DNA of 23,009 bases from 1-14-2-50-31-20 sp964617555 (GTDB taxonomy: Bacteria; Bacteroidota; Ignavibacteria; Ignavibacteriales; Melioribacteraceae). The DNA lies in NCBI GenBank assembly GCA_964617555.1, contig CAZTYP010000122.1, forward strand, positions 1 to 23,009. Direction: 5' to 3'. Below the pieces are notes generated by a model. It saw only the letters and a program-made list of their open reading frames with translations. It was not told the origin of the DNA and ran no database searches. Shown here piece after piece: positions 1 through 8,617 of the stretch. Position 1 is the first letter of the stretch. Each line of letters opens with the position of its first letter. A program made the position numbers and the translations under genes.

Positions 1-121
1 CATCTTCCGCAGTCAGCATAAGTTTACCATTATCGGGTGGATTGGTGGTATCGCAAGAGGTAAAGATTACAATTATAAAAAAAACAAGTGCGATTAATAT
101 GATTATTTTTTGTTGTTTCAT
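1..121 (-). CDS. Partial lipoprotein gene, N-terminal 40 residues only
   Basis: The gene runs off the left edge, so only the signal peptide and about 18 mature residues are seen. The N-terminus is a short charged start (MKQQK), a very hydrophobic stretch from about residue 6 to 20, then a lipobox-like FTSC with the lipidated cysteine at residue 23. After the cysteine comes an Asp/Thr/Pro-rich linker and the text KLMLTAED. Aspartate follows the cysteine; in enterobacteria that would favour inner-membrane retention, but the rule does not transfer reliably to this group. The downstream function is not visible. The transporter gene upstream is in the same direction and ends 80 nt before this start, so the two may be co-transcribed. 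Confidence 0.75.
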   Translation of the reverse strand, partial: MKQQKIIILIALVFFIIVIFTSCDTTNPPDNGKLMLTAED

Positions 122-201
122 CGTTATGTTATTGTTATAACAAAAAGCAAACCCTATAACAAACTAATAAAAAAAAATTAAGAAAGGAATTTTTTACCGC
201 A

Positions 202-1524
202 TCATTTAGCTTTTGTTTTAAATGATTTTATCGATTTACCGTACGGAAAAGTTAAATAAATATTTGCGAGTAATCTTCCCGTAACGTAAGCAATAGTAGC
301 TGCAAGCACACCTATAAAATTAAAAAAGTGTACTCCCGCAAAAAGCACTAACAATATTGTTATTACCTCTATTATTGTTGCGATTGTTAACGGTGAAGTG
401 TGCTTTGTGTAAACTAATACGGCACGTTGTACGGAAATTAAAAAAGTTAAAGCCGGAATAATTGAAACAATAATTGCCGGCAATGCGGATAAACGAGTAA
501 GTTCCAACGATAAACCCGAAATATTATGAAACCAAATTGTCGAGAGCGGGGTAAGTGTAATTGCGTATAAAAGTAATGTAGAGATACTTCCGGCAAATAT
601 CCCGAATTTTTTAAGAAGAGGATAGCTCTCGCCGTTTTCTCCGAGCAGGGCAATAAATGCTTCGTGAAAAGATAACCCGACGGCTCTGAAAATAAATATC
701 AAAGCATTTATTACCGGTAACACTGCAAGAGATTCTATTGACATACGACTTTGTCCTATAAAAAAAACAACAACCGGATGAATTCCGAGAGAAAGCATTG
801 ATGTTAAGGCAAGCGGGTAGTAAAATTTAAAAATTTCTTTATATGTAAGAACATTATTACTTTGAGAAGTATCCCTCTTTATTTTAAGTAATATTTTGCG
901 TGATAATATTCTGCTTCCTATTGCTTCGGCAACCACACCGAAAGAAAGAGCCGTTGAAGCAACGATGGCTCCGCTTAAATTGGAGTAAAAATAGAGAAAA
1001 AGCGATGTTGTAAGCATAATTGCAAGCCGTAACATAGTGCCGAAGGTTACATATCGCGTGTAATTATTTCTAATTAATATACCGTGGTAAAATCGTCTGT
1101 ACCCTATTGCCGAGGGCCACGGAAGCAAAGCAACAAAAGCCCAATAAGTTATTTCTGAAACTTTTGTCGGCAATTCTATTAACTTTGTTGCAATAAAATC
1201 AAAAACTTGGGGGATTAATAAAAACAACATAACAAGGGTAATAATGCCGTTTAATAAATAAGTAAAATTTTTTAGTTTTTTGAATGAATGGTAATCTTTT
1301 ACCAGTGCCGTAGAGGCGCTCATTAACATTATTACCGGAGCTTCTACAATTAAGGCAAAAGAGAAAGAAACACCGTAAGCCGCTAAATTATATTTAGGCA
1401 AGGCCATTCGTGCAATTATTGCCGAAAGGAACGGTCCTTCCACAGACATTAAAAGCCATGTAATTACTAACGGAATCCAGAAAACAAAGACGGTCTTATA
1501 TGTTAATTTTTTTGTATCAGGCAT
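202..1524 (-). CDS. ANK/MATE-like MOP-superfamily membrane transporter
   Basis: This is a polytopic inner-membrane protein of about 440 residues with roughly 12 hydrophobic segments and a Lys-rich C-terminus. It has the two-halved layout of the MOP flippase superfamily: the second half opens with FKFYYPLALTSMLSL, about 240 residues in, echoing the FWIPLVITWLLMSVEGP opening of the first half. Several stretches look closer to the ANKH (progressive ankylosis) branch than to drug-exporting MATE pumps, for example YYPLAL followed by HPVVVFFI, and the ALP..R..A.PA region near 340-360. The substrate cannot be read from sequence. The reading frame extends 18 nt upstream to a TTG at 1542; I prefer the ATG at 1524 because neither start has a Shine-Dalgarno and ATG is the commoner codon. 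Confidence 0.75.
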   Translation of the reverse strand: MPDTKKLTYKTVFVFWIPLVITWLLMSVEGPFLSAIIARMALPKYNLAAYGVSFSFALIVEAPVIMLMSASTALVKDYHSFKKLKNFTYLLNGIITLVMLFLLIPQVFDFIATKLIELPTKVSEITYWAFVALLPWPSAIGYRRFYHGILIRNNYTRYVTFGTMLRLAIMLTTSLFLYFYSNLSGAIVASTALSFGVVAEAIGSRILSRKILLKIKRDTSQSNNVLTYKEIFKFYYPLALTSMLSLGIHPVVVFFIGQSRMSIESLAVLPVINALIFIFRAVGLSFHEAFIALLGENGESYPLLKKFGIFAGSISTLLLYAITLTPLSTIWFHNISGLSLELTRLSALPAIIVSIIPALTFLISVQRAVLVYTKHTSPLTIATIIEVITILLVLFAGVHFFNFIGVLAATIAYVTGRLLANIYLTFPYGKSIKSFKTKAK

Positions 1525-1786
1525 AATTTTTTTATTGTGCAAACTTACAAAAGATAATAATGAATTATTTTAATAAAGGTTTAAGCAATAGAATACGGAT
1601 TTAGGAAAGAGGATAAAAGCAAAAAGGTTTAAGTTAAAGAGTAATGAAATCCATTGTTTAATTTTTCTTTGTCATCTTTTTTTAAGCTTGCAGCAAAGAT
1701 TTTGTCCGGTAATTTTCAACTAAGCAAAACCTTACGTTTTTACGTATATTTAAATTTTAAATTTTTGAAAAGAGAACGAGAGTTTT
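1525..1786. other. Divergent intergenic region, transporter / valS
   Basis: About 260 AT-rich bases separate the divergent transporter and valS starts and must hold both promoters. I see no clear TTG-N19-TAnnTTTG promoter in either direction; near matches such as TACGTTTT around 1733 lack a correctly spaced upstream element. There is no T-box-like structure ahead of valS. A small open frame at 1654-1842 overlaps the valS start out of frame and has no protein-like character. Confidence 0.5.
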
Positions 1787-4408
1787 ATGAAAGTAAAAGA
1801 TTTGACGGACATTCCGAAAATATACGACCCGAAAGAGGTTGAAGATAAATGGTATAAATATTGGGAAGATAACGGAGTTTTTCATTCCGAAGTTGATGAA
1901 ACAAAAGAGCCTTACACAATTGTAATTCCTCCGCCGAATGTTACGGGTATGTTGCATTTAGGGCATATCTTAAATAATACATTGCAAGATATTTACATTC
2001 GTTACAAACGAATGAAAGGATTTAATGCCCTTTGGGTACCGGGAACCGACCACGCTTCCATTGCTACGGAATCCAAAGTGGTTAAAATGTTACAGGAAAA
2101 AGGAATTAATAAATATGATATAGGTCGCGAAGAATTCCTGAAATATTGTTGGGATTGGACAAAGAAGTACGGCGGAATAATTATTTCTCAACTTCGTAAA
2201 CTTGGTGTTAGTTGCGATTGGGAACGCGAACGTTTTACAATGGATGATGATTATTATAAAAGCGTAACCGATGCCTTTGTTGAGCTTTATAAAGAGGGAC
2301 TTATTTATCGCGGGTACAGAATGGTAAATTGGGACCCCGCTTCCAAATCGGCTATATCCGACGAAGAGGTAATTTACCGCGAAGTTAAAGGGCACCTGTG
2401 GTATATGAAATATCCGGTAAAAGATTCCGATGAATTTATTGTGGTAGCAACAACTCGTCCCGAAACAATGTTGGGTGATGCAGGTGTTGCCGTTAATCCT
2501 AACGATAAACGTTACAAACACTTAATCGGGAAAAAAGTTATACTTCCTATTGTTAATAGAGAAATACCGGTTTTTGCCGATGATTATGTTGATATGGAAT
2601 TCGGTACTGGATGCGTAAAAATTACTCCGGCCCATGATGTTAACGATTATGAAATGGGAAAACGCCATAATTTGGAAATGATAAACATTTTTAATGAAGA
2701 TGCAACAACAAACGGCAATGTTCCTGAAGAGTTTCGTAATTTGGACAGATATGATGTCCGAAAAAAAGTTGTTGAAAAATTAAAAGAACTGGGATTGCTT
2801 GAAAAAATTGAAGATTACACGAACAAAGTAGGTTATTCCGAACGTGGCGGAGTACCTATTGAACCGTATCTTTCCGAACAGTGGTTTATGAAAATGGATG
2901 AATTGGCAAAACCCGCTTTGGATGTTGTTAGGAAAGGGAAAGTAAAATTCCATCCGAACCATTGGATAAAAACTTACGAACATTGGATGGGAAACATCAG
3001 AGATTGGTGTATTTCCAGACAACTTTGGTGGGGGCACAGAATACCCGTGTGGTACCACAAAGAAACAAACGAAATTTATTGCGAAAAAGAACCTCCTAAA
3101 GAGATTGAAAATTACCGACAGGAAGAAGATGTGCTTGATACATGGGCATCCAGTTGGCTTTGGGCTCAAGAGGTTTTTAAAACGGAAGAGGAAAAAAAAT
3201 ATTATTACCCTACAAATCTTCTCGTAACAGGTCCCGATATTATCTTTTTCTGGGTTGCACGAATGATAATGGCCGGTATAAAATTTCGTAACGACATCCC
3301 TTTTCGCGATGTTTATTTTACATCAATTATCAGAGACGAAAAAGGACGCAAGATGAGCAAATCTCTAGGTAATTCTCCCGACCCCATTGATGTAATTAAC
3401 GATTACGGAGCTGATGCTTTGCGTTTCACAATTAATTATATCGCTCCATTGGGGCAAGATGTTCTTTTCAACGAAGAAAAAACCGAGTTGGGCAGAAATT
3501 TTGCAAATAAAATTTGGAATGCCGCGCGTTTTTTACTTATGAACGCACAAGATGTTGAGTTAAACGCGGCTTTGATTGATAAGGATATTGATTTTACCGA
3601 TGAGTGGATTCAATCAAAATTTCAAAGCACATTACAAAAATTTGAAACGGCACTCGATAATTTTGATGTTAACGGCGCAACCAAAACCATTTATGCTTTT
3701 ATTTGGAACGACTTCTGCGATTGGTATATTGAACTTTCAAAAAAACGGATGTATGCGGAAGATAAAAAAATTAAAGCGGCCGTACTTACACGTTCTCTTA
3801 TTCTCTTCGGAGAAATGATGAAATTGCTACATCCGTTTATGCCTTTCATTTCCGAGGAAATTTGGCAAATGTTAGACGAACGGAATAAGGGTGAATCGAT
3901 CTCTATTTCAGAGTTCCCCGAACAAAAGCCGGAACTGATTAATAAAAAAGCCGAAGAAGAAATGGATTTTGTACAAGCGGTGGTTACGGCAATAAGAAAT
4001 ATACGCGGCGAAATGAACATTCATCCTTCAAAAACAATTACCGTTTATCTGCGGGCAAAAACTCTCTCGGAAGTTCAACAAAAATACATTAAATCCCTTG
4101 CAAAAGTTGATGAGCTTATAATCGATTTAAATATTGAAAAACCGAAAGCCAGTGCCACTGCGGTTGTGCGAGGTTTCGATTTGTTTATTCCGTTGGAGGG
4201 AGTAATAGATTTATCCGTTGAAAGAGAAAGAACCGAAAAAGAAATAAAAAAATTGGAAGAACTTCTTGTTCGTGTTAATAACAAATTGACAAACGAAAAA
4301 TTTGTAAATAATGCCCCGAAAGAAGTTGTTGAAAAAGAAAAAACCAAGCAAGCAGAATGGCAAAATGCTCTTGATAAACTTAAGACGGTTTTGGAAGAAT
4401 TAGTATAA
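1787..4408 (+). CDS. valS: Valyl-tRNA synthetase
   Basis: Class Ia aminoacyl-tRNA synthetase that charges tRNA(Val) with valine and edits mischarged threonine in the cytoplasm. The HIGH signature appears as HLGH at residues 57-60, preceded by PPPNVTG. The KMSKS loop is at 522-526, inside GRKMSKSLGNSPDP. The CP1 editing domain begins near TTRPET (222-227) and includes the MLGDAGVAVNP text typical of ValRS. A tRNA anticodon-binding domain follows at roughly 610-760. The last 65 residues form the Lys/Glu-rich coiled-coil arm characteristic of ValRS (VERERTEKEIKKLEELL onward). The 873-residue length is normal for the family. The ATG is preceded by a purine-rich GAGAACGAGAG. The next gene starts 17 nt after the stop and may be read through from here. 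Confidence 0.98.
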   Translation: MKVKDLTDIPKIYDPKEVEDKWYKYWEDNGVFHSEVDETKEPYTIVIPPPNVTGMLHLGHILNNTLQDIYIRYKRMKGFNALWVPGTDHASIATESKVVKMLQEKGINKYDIGREEFLKYCWDWTKKYGGIIISQLRKLGVSCDWERERFTMDDDYYKSVTDAFVELYKEGLIYRGYRMVNWDPASKSAISDEEVIYREVKGHLWYMKYPVKDSDEFIVVATTRPETMLGDAGVAVNPNDKRYKHLIGKKVILPIVNREIPVFADDYVDMEFGTGCVKITPAHDVNDYEMGKRHNLEMINIFNEDATTNGNVPEEFRNLDRYDVRKKVVEKLKELGLLEKIEDYTNKVGYSERGGVPIEPYLSEQWFMKMDELAKPALDVVRKGKVKFHPNHWIKTYEHWMGNIRDWCISRQLWWGHRIPVWYHKETNEIYCEKEPPKEIENYRQEEDVLDTWASSWLWAQEVFKTEEEKKYYYPTNLLVTGPDIIFFWVARMIMAGIKFRNDIPFRDVYFTSIIRDEKGRKMSKSLGNSPDPIDVINDYGADALRFTINYIAPLGQDVLFNEEKTELGRNFANKIWNAARFLLMNAQDVELNAALIDKDIDFTDEWIQSKFQSTLQKFETALDNFDVNGATKTIYAFIWNDFCDWYIELSKKRMYAEDKKIKAAVLTRSLILFGEMMKLLHPFMPFISEEIWQMLDERNKGESISISEFPEQKPELINKKAEEEMDFVQAVVTAIRNIRGEMNIHPSKTITVYLRAKTLSEVQQKYIKSLAKVDELIIDLNIEKPKASATAVVRGFDLFIPLEGVIDLSVERERTEKEIKKLEELLVRVNNKLTNEKFVNNAPKEVVEKEKTKQAEWQNALDKLKTVLEELV

Positions 4409-4425
4409 GCAAAAGGAATTAAATA

Positions 4426-5565
4426 ATGAAAAAAGTAAAATATTTGTTGGTATTGTTAATTTTAAGTATAAATCTATTGTATGCGGAAGGATTCAAATTT
4501 GTTACAATGTCGGATAGTAGAGGCTTCGATAACGGAGTTAACACCCCCGTCCTTTCGGCATTAATTAATCATATGCTTAAAACAAATCCGGATGTTAAAT
4601 TTGTTGTTTTTGCAGGTGATTTAGTAAACGGTCATGAAGATAACCCTGAGAGAACAAAAAAAGAATTGTTGCATTGGAAAGAAGTAATGGCTCCGGTCTA
4701 TAATCATAAAGGTATTGTTTGGCCGGGTGTATGGCCCGTTGTGGGCAATCACGAAATTCGTCACAGAAAAGATGAAGATAATTTTCGCGAAGTTTTTCAA
4801 GATGTTTATATGAACGGACCTAAAGAGCAAAAGGGGCTTTCATATTCTTTCGATTTCGGAAATTCTCATTTTTGTATTATCAACACAGATGCTTGGTATT
4901 ACGGTGATAAAAACGATACAACCGATGACCATTCCGATTGGCATCAAATTAAATATATTGATTGGTTGGAAAATGATTTAAAAGCCGCACGTGAACGAGG
5001 CGTAAAACACATCTTTACTTTTTCGCACGAAATGCCTTTCCCTATCGGCGGACATTTGCGGGACGGGTTACCCAATCTTGGTATAAACTTTAAGGGAAAG
5101 ATTGACTCCGTACGAAAATATTATTTGGACCGTAGAGACAGATTTTGGAATATGATGAAAAAATATAATGCAGATGCTCATATTTGCGGACATGAACATT
5201 CTTACGGCAGAGAAGAGGTTGAAGGAGTTTTTCAAATATTAAACGGTAGCAGCGGTGCTCCGCTTTATAATTTTAATCCTTTACCAAAAGACAGTATAAA
5301 AGACAATTCCAAAATGGGTTGGCACGAAATGACATATCTGCAGGCAATACCTTATTATAAAACATTAAATTACAGTTACGGACCGGGCAAAAAATCTCAA
5401 CGTTCCGAAACCTTTGTGGGATATAAGGCGTTTAACTATTCCGTTTACGAAGTGACGGACGATTCGGTAATTGTAAAAACCTACGGTGCTTTTTCAAAAA
5501 AAGACGATAACACGGTTATTGGAAGTGAAATAAAATTAATTGATGAATTTGTAATTAAAAAATAG
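4426..5565 (+). CDS. Exported calcineurin-like metallophosphoesterase
   Basis: Predicted secreted or periplasmic phosphoesterase of the Metallophos (PF00149) fold. Residues 1-20 are a signal peptide ending LLYAEG. The metal-binding blocks occur in the right order: D30-S-R32 (the usual DxH with Arg in the His position), GD at 64-65, GNHE at 107-110, a lone His at 201 in TFSHE, and GHEH at 255-258. The Arg in block I is a known variation in some exported members, but it could change metal content. Substrate is unknown; phosphomonoester, phosphodiester or nucleotide cleavage are all possible. An AAGGA lies 8 nt before the ATG. The gene sits 17 nt behind valS, and a hairpin follows it. I see no functional link to valS beyond position. 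Confidence 0.85.
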   Translation: MKKVKYLLVLLILSINLLYAEGFKFVTMSDSRGFDNGVNTPVLSALINHMLKTNPDVKFVVFAGDLVNGHEDNPERTKKELLHWKEVMAPVYNHKGIVWPGVWPVVGNHEIRHRKDEDNFREVFQDVYMNGPKEQKGLSYSFDFGNSHFCIINTDAWYYGDKNDTTDDHSDWHQIKYIDWLENDLKAARERGVKHIFTFSHEMPFPIGGHLRDGLPNLGINFKGKIDSVRKYYLDRRDRFWNMMKKYNADAHICGHEHSYGREEVEGVFQILNGSSGAPLYNFNPLPKDSIKDNSKMGWHEMTYLQAIPYYKTLNYSYGPGKKSQRSETFVGYKAFNYSVYEVTDDSVIVKTYGAFSKKDDNTVIGSEIKLIDEFVIKK

Positions 5566-5572
5566 ATTTAAT

Positions 5573-5615
5573 ATGCCGAACAAGTCCGGGGTCGAAATAC
5601 TTGATTCGGCATTTT
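5573..5615. terminator. Hairpin terminator between convergent genes
   Basis: ATGCCGAACAAGT (5573-5585) pairs with ACTTGATTCGGCAT (5599-5612) to give a 13-bp stem with one bulged T and a 13-nt loop. It is followed by TTT on the plus strand. On the minus strand the distal side is also T-rich (complement of the A-run at 5557-5562). It lies between the phosphoesterase stop (5565) and the end of the five-gene minus-strand operon (5684), so it probably works in both directions. The short T-tract makes strength uncertain. Confidence 0.6.
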
Positions 5616-5683
5616 AAGTAATACGGCTTAAAATGTCTTTAAATTAACCGAGAAAAAGGACATCTTTTTAGAGTTATCGAGTT

Positions 5684-8614
5684 TTACCAAACACTCCAAT
5701 AAGCGGAAAGATTGAATGAGAAATAACGGTATGTTGAATAATATTGAGAGCTTTGTCCTAATGATAAATCCCCGTCAATAGTAAGATTTGCCAACGGTTT
5801 TGTGCGTACATTTATGTGTCCTTCCAAAATCAATTGACTTGTTTGAGGAGCATACCCGATTTTACCTCCGATAAGAACATGTTCTTTTTCTTTCTTTTCC
5901 AAATAAAAAGCACTCCATAAAGTATGTGTATCAAAATTTTGTGGCGAGTAATAAAATATCATATCTTTATAACGGAAATTCTGATAGAAATATTCGTAAC
6001 CTGCCGAGAAAGGTTCGGTAAATTGATATCCTAAACGGAGTTGAAAATTATTTCCGGCATTTCCGTCGGCAACGGAGATATAATCGAAGAAAGAGGAAAC
6101 AAGAAAGTTGGTATGATGTTTATAACTTCCTTTGATTTTAAAAAGCGATGCCGTCATTCGTGTATGATCGGGGAGATGATAATCGATTAAATAAGGTGAA
6201 TAAAGAATTAGATTGGCGTCGGTTTTATAATAAACCAATGCCGCCGATAAGTTTTTTGTGTTATCGTAGGTAAAAGTAATTTCGGTTTCGTCTTCGTTAT
6301 CAAAACCTTGTGTATTTACAATTCCCAAAGCTACGGATAAAATCATATTATATGTAAACGGAATAATTACATGACCTTTAAAAGATGTAAAAGTTCTGTT
6401 TCCGGTAAATCCGCCTAAAGATACTTGATTTACTTTTTCAACAATTGCAGGGTCTAAAGATTCCCAACTTGCCCTTGTGTTTGTTCGTAAAAACGATATA
6501 CCGAAAGCAAGATGTTGAAAAATTCCAAGTTCAATTCTGCCCCCGAAACGAGTTAATCTGAAACTCAGATTGTCGGCATAATATTGAAATTGGGGAGCGA
6601 TACCAATACTTGACGGGAATGAAGAGAGAATGCCTTTCAGCCCGGTAGGCGGAGTCCACGAAATTCGTTGTTTTACAAGTTCGGTTTGAACGGTATCCAA
6701 ATCCCAAGTTAAGAGGGTATCGTATACGGCAAGAGCAGAATCGTTTTCGCCAAATTTTGCGTATGTGTCTCCAAGAAATAATCGAGGTTGAAATTCGGTC
6801 GGTTCTTCTTTAATAAGATTTTTAAATTCTTTCAAAGCATCAACGGAATCGCCTATTTCATAATATAATTTTGCTCTTTCCAGTTCTGCACTATAATTAT
6901 ATCCGTTATCAAGGACTTCGTTATATATTTCCAGCGCTTTGTCGTATTGTTTAGCACAAAAAAGAACATCGGCATATTCTTTTTTGATCAAATCGTTAGG
7001 TTCGGCTTTGGAAAGATATTCTTCGTAATAAGGTATTGCCGCTTCGCAACCTTCGTCGCGTAATATTCTTTGTCCTTCTTCCAGTATTTCGTATATTTTT
7101 CTTTCTTTAGCCCTTATAATTTGAAATTCCAGACGTGATTGGATTGTAATTACATCGTTGTTATTGGGGTCGATTGCTTTGGCTTTGTTTATTACTTGTT
7201 GTGCTTGCTCAAAATCTTCATCAATTATAAGTAAAGTTGCTTTTGCAACAAGGGCGTCTATATTATCGGAATTTTTTGCAAGCACTTCGTCAACGTATTC
7301 CCTTGCCATGTCGAGGTCGTTTTCTGTCCATATAGCTATTTGTGCCCGGAATAACTTATAGTTTAAATTTTTAGGATGTTGTTCTATAAGCGTGTCAAGC
7401 ACCACAGCCGCATCTTCAAAATAGCGGTTCCAGGCTAATATTTGAGCATATTCAAATTTTATTTTCGGGTCGTTTTCATCGGGAACAAGTTCAAAATATT
7501 TTTCCAAAACTTCGGTTGCGGAATCATAATCTTCAAGCAAACGATAGTATCTTGCCAGTTTTAGAACGGAGTTTTTATCGGAAGGTTTTTTTTCAACTTT
7601 TGCTTCCAGTTCTGCAACTCGCTCGTTATAAAGGCTGTCTCTGTATGCGGTAACATAATCCCACTTTTTTATATAATCGGGGTCTTCCGAGTATGTTTCT
7701 CCAAGAATTTCCAATTGTTGGTAAGCTTCTTCAATTCTGTTTGCTTTAATTAGTTCATCAACCAATTTAAATCTTATTTTATCGTTTTTCGGATTTTTAC
7801 GAAGGATTCGGTAGTATCGGTCAATCGGGAATTCTTTCTCGAATGCCCTGGGGTCGCTTTGTGTAACATATGCTTTCTTTTCTACTTTATCTAAGCCGTC
7901 TTGGGCTTCTTTGAAAAACGGTTTAATGCTTAGTGCGGTTTTAAATGCTTTTTTGGATTGCTTGTATTTTCCTAACCACAATGTAAAATAGCCGTATCGG
8001 CTCCATAATCTCCAATCATCCGGATAACGTTCAACATATTTTTTTAATATTTTTTCACCCTTTTTGATGTGGTTTGTTTTTGCAAGTATTTCCGTATAAC
8101 GAATAATTTCATCGGGCGAAGCGTTATCATCTCTTGCAAGGTATTTATCGTACCAATCTTCTGCTTTTTGCCACTCTTCCAGCCATCTGTAAGATTTTCC
8201 TATTTCCAAATAATTTATAGGGTTAGAAGGGTCAATAGCTATTTCGCGTTCGTGCCCTAATATTTTTTTGTGCAGTTGTTTGTGCCAAACAGCTTCCGTA
8301 CGGGCAAGAGCGGTGCGTGCTTTTGTGTTTTTGGGGTCTAAACGAATAGCTCTGCGTAAATCGAGAACGGCATTTTGATATCTGGCAATATTTTCAAAAC
8401 AAAGTCCGCGTAAAGTATATCCCTCGGTATCGCGTGGTTTTGCGGAAATATACTTGTTGAGCAAGTCTATTGCTTCGGCATATTTTTTTGCATTCATCTC
8501 TTCTATTGCCGATTTCTTTAATTTTTCGAGATTGTTCTGGGAATATCCTCTTACGGAAAAGAGGGATATTAACAAAACAATAATCGGAAAAAGTATTTTT
8601 TTTGAAATATTCAT
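5684..8614 (-). CDS. TPR-repeat outer-membrane beta-barrel protein, BcsC/PgaA-like architecture
   Basis: A 976-residue exported protein with a signal peptide of about 26 residues (ending RGYSQ). Roughly residues 28-650 are tandem TPR-type helix pairs (for example AKKYAEAIDLLNKYISAKP near the N-terminus and KQYDKALEIYNEVLDNG later). From about residue 660 to the end the sequence changes to alternating polar/aromatic strands ending in an aromatic residue (AYWSVW), as expected for a C-terminal outer-membrane barrel of the YaiO/BcsC/PgaA kind. In that architecture the periplasmic TPRs guide or scaffold a polysaccharide and its modifying enzymes while the barrel exports it. It starts 3 nt after the MBOAT stop and is the last gene of the operon. 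No glycosyltransferase accompanies it. The transport substrate is inference. Confidence 0.8.
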   Translation of the reverse strand: MNISKKILFPIIVLLISLFSVRGYSQNNLEKLKKSAIEEMNAKKYAEAIDLLNKYISAKPRDTEGYTLRGLCFENIARYQNAVLDLRRAIRLDPKNTKARTALARTEAVWHKQLHKKILGHEREIAIDPSNPINYLEIGKSYRWLEEWQKAEDWYDKYLARDDNASPDEIIRYTEILAKTNHIKKGEKILKKYVERYPDDWRLWSRYGYFTLWLGKYKQSKKAFKTALSIKPFFKEAQDGLDKVEKKAYVTQSDPRAFEKEFPIDRYYRILRKNPKNDKIRFKLVDELIKANRIEEAYQQLEILGETYSEDPDYIKKWDYVTAYRDSLYNERVAELEAKVEKKPSDKNSVLKLARYYRLLEDYDSATEVLEKYFELVPDENDPKIKFEYAQILAWNRYFEDAAVVLDTLIEQHPKNLNYKLFRAQIAIWTENDLDMAREYVDEVLAKNSDNIDALVAKATLLIIDEDFEQAQQVINKAKAIDPNNNDVITIQSRLEFQIIRAKERKIYEILEEGQRILRDEGCEAAIPYYEEYLSKAEPNDLIKKEYADVLFCAKQYDKALEIYNEVLDNGYNYSAELERAKLYYEIGDSVDALKEFKNLIKEEPTEFQPRLFLGDTYAKFGENDSALAVYDTLLTWDLDTVQTELVKQRISWTPPTGLKGILSSFPSSIGIAPQFQYYADNLSFRLTRFGGRIELGIFQHLAFGISFLRTNTRASWESLDPAIVEKVNQVSLGGFTGNRTFTSFKGHVIIPFTYNMILSVALGIVNTQGFDNEDETEITFTYDNTKNLSAALVYYKTDANLILYSPYLIDYHLPDHTRMTASLFKIKGSYKHHTNFLVSSFFDYISVADGNAGNNFQLRLGYQFTEPFSAGYEYFYQNFRYKDMIFYYSPQNFDTHTLWSAFYLEKKEKEHVLIGGKIGYAPQTSQLILEGHINVRTKPLANLTIDGDLSLGQSSQYYSTYRYFSFNLSAYWSVW

Positions 8615-8617
8615 ATG

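Noticed and set aside
1525..1786. T-box or other riboswitch ahead of valS
   Set aside because: No T-box sequence or specifier-loop structure can be made out, and the lineage would not be expected to use one.
1654..1842. Small plus-strand open frame overlapping the valS start
   Set aside because: Out of frame with valS, covers the probable promoter/leader, low-complexity composition.
2090..4347. Several minus-strand open frames inside valS
   Set aside because: They are antisense shadows of a clearly coding frame; their translations are Phe/Ser/Ile-rich with no domain.
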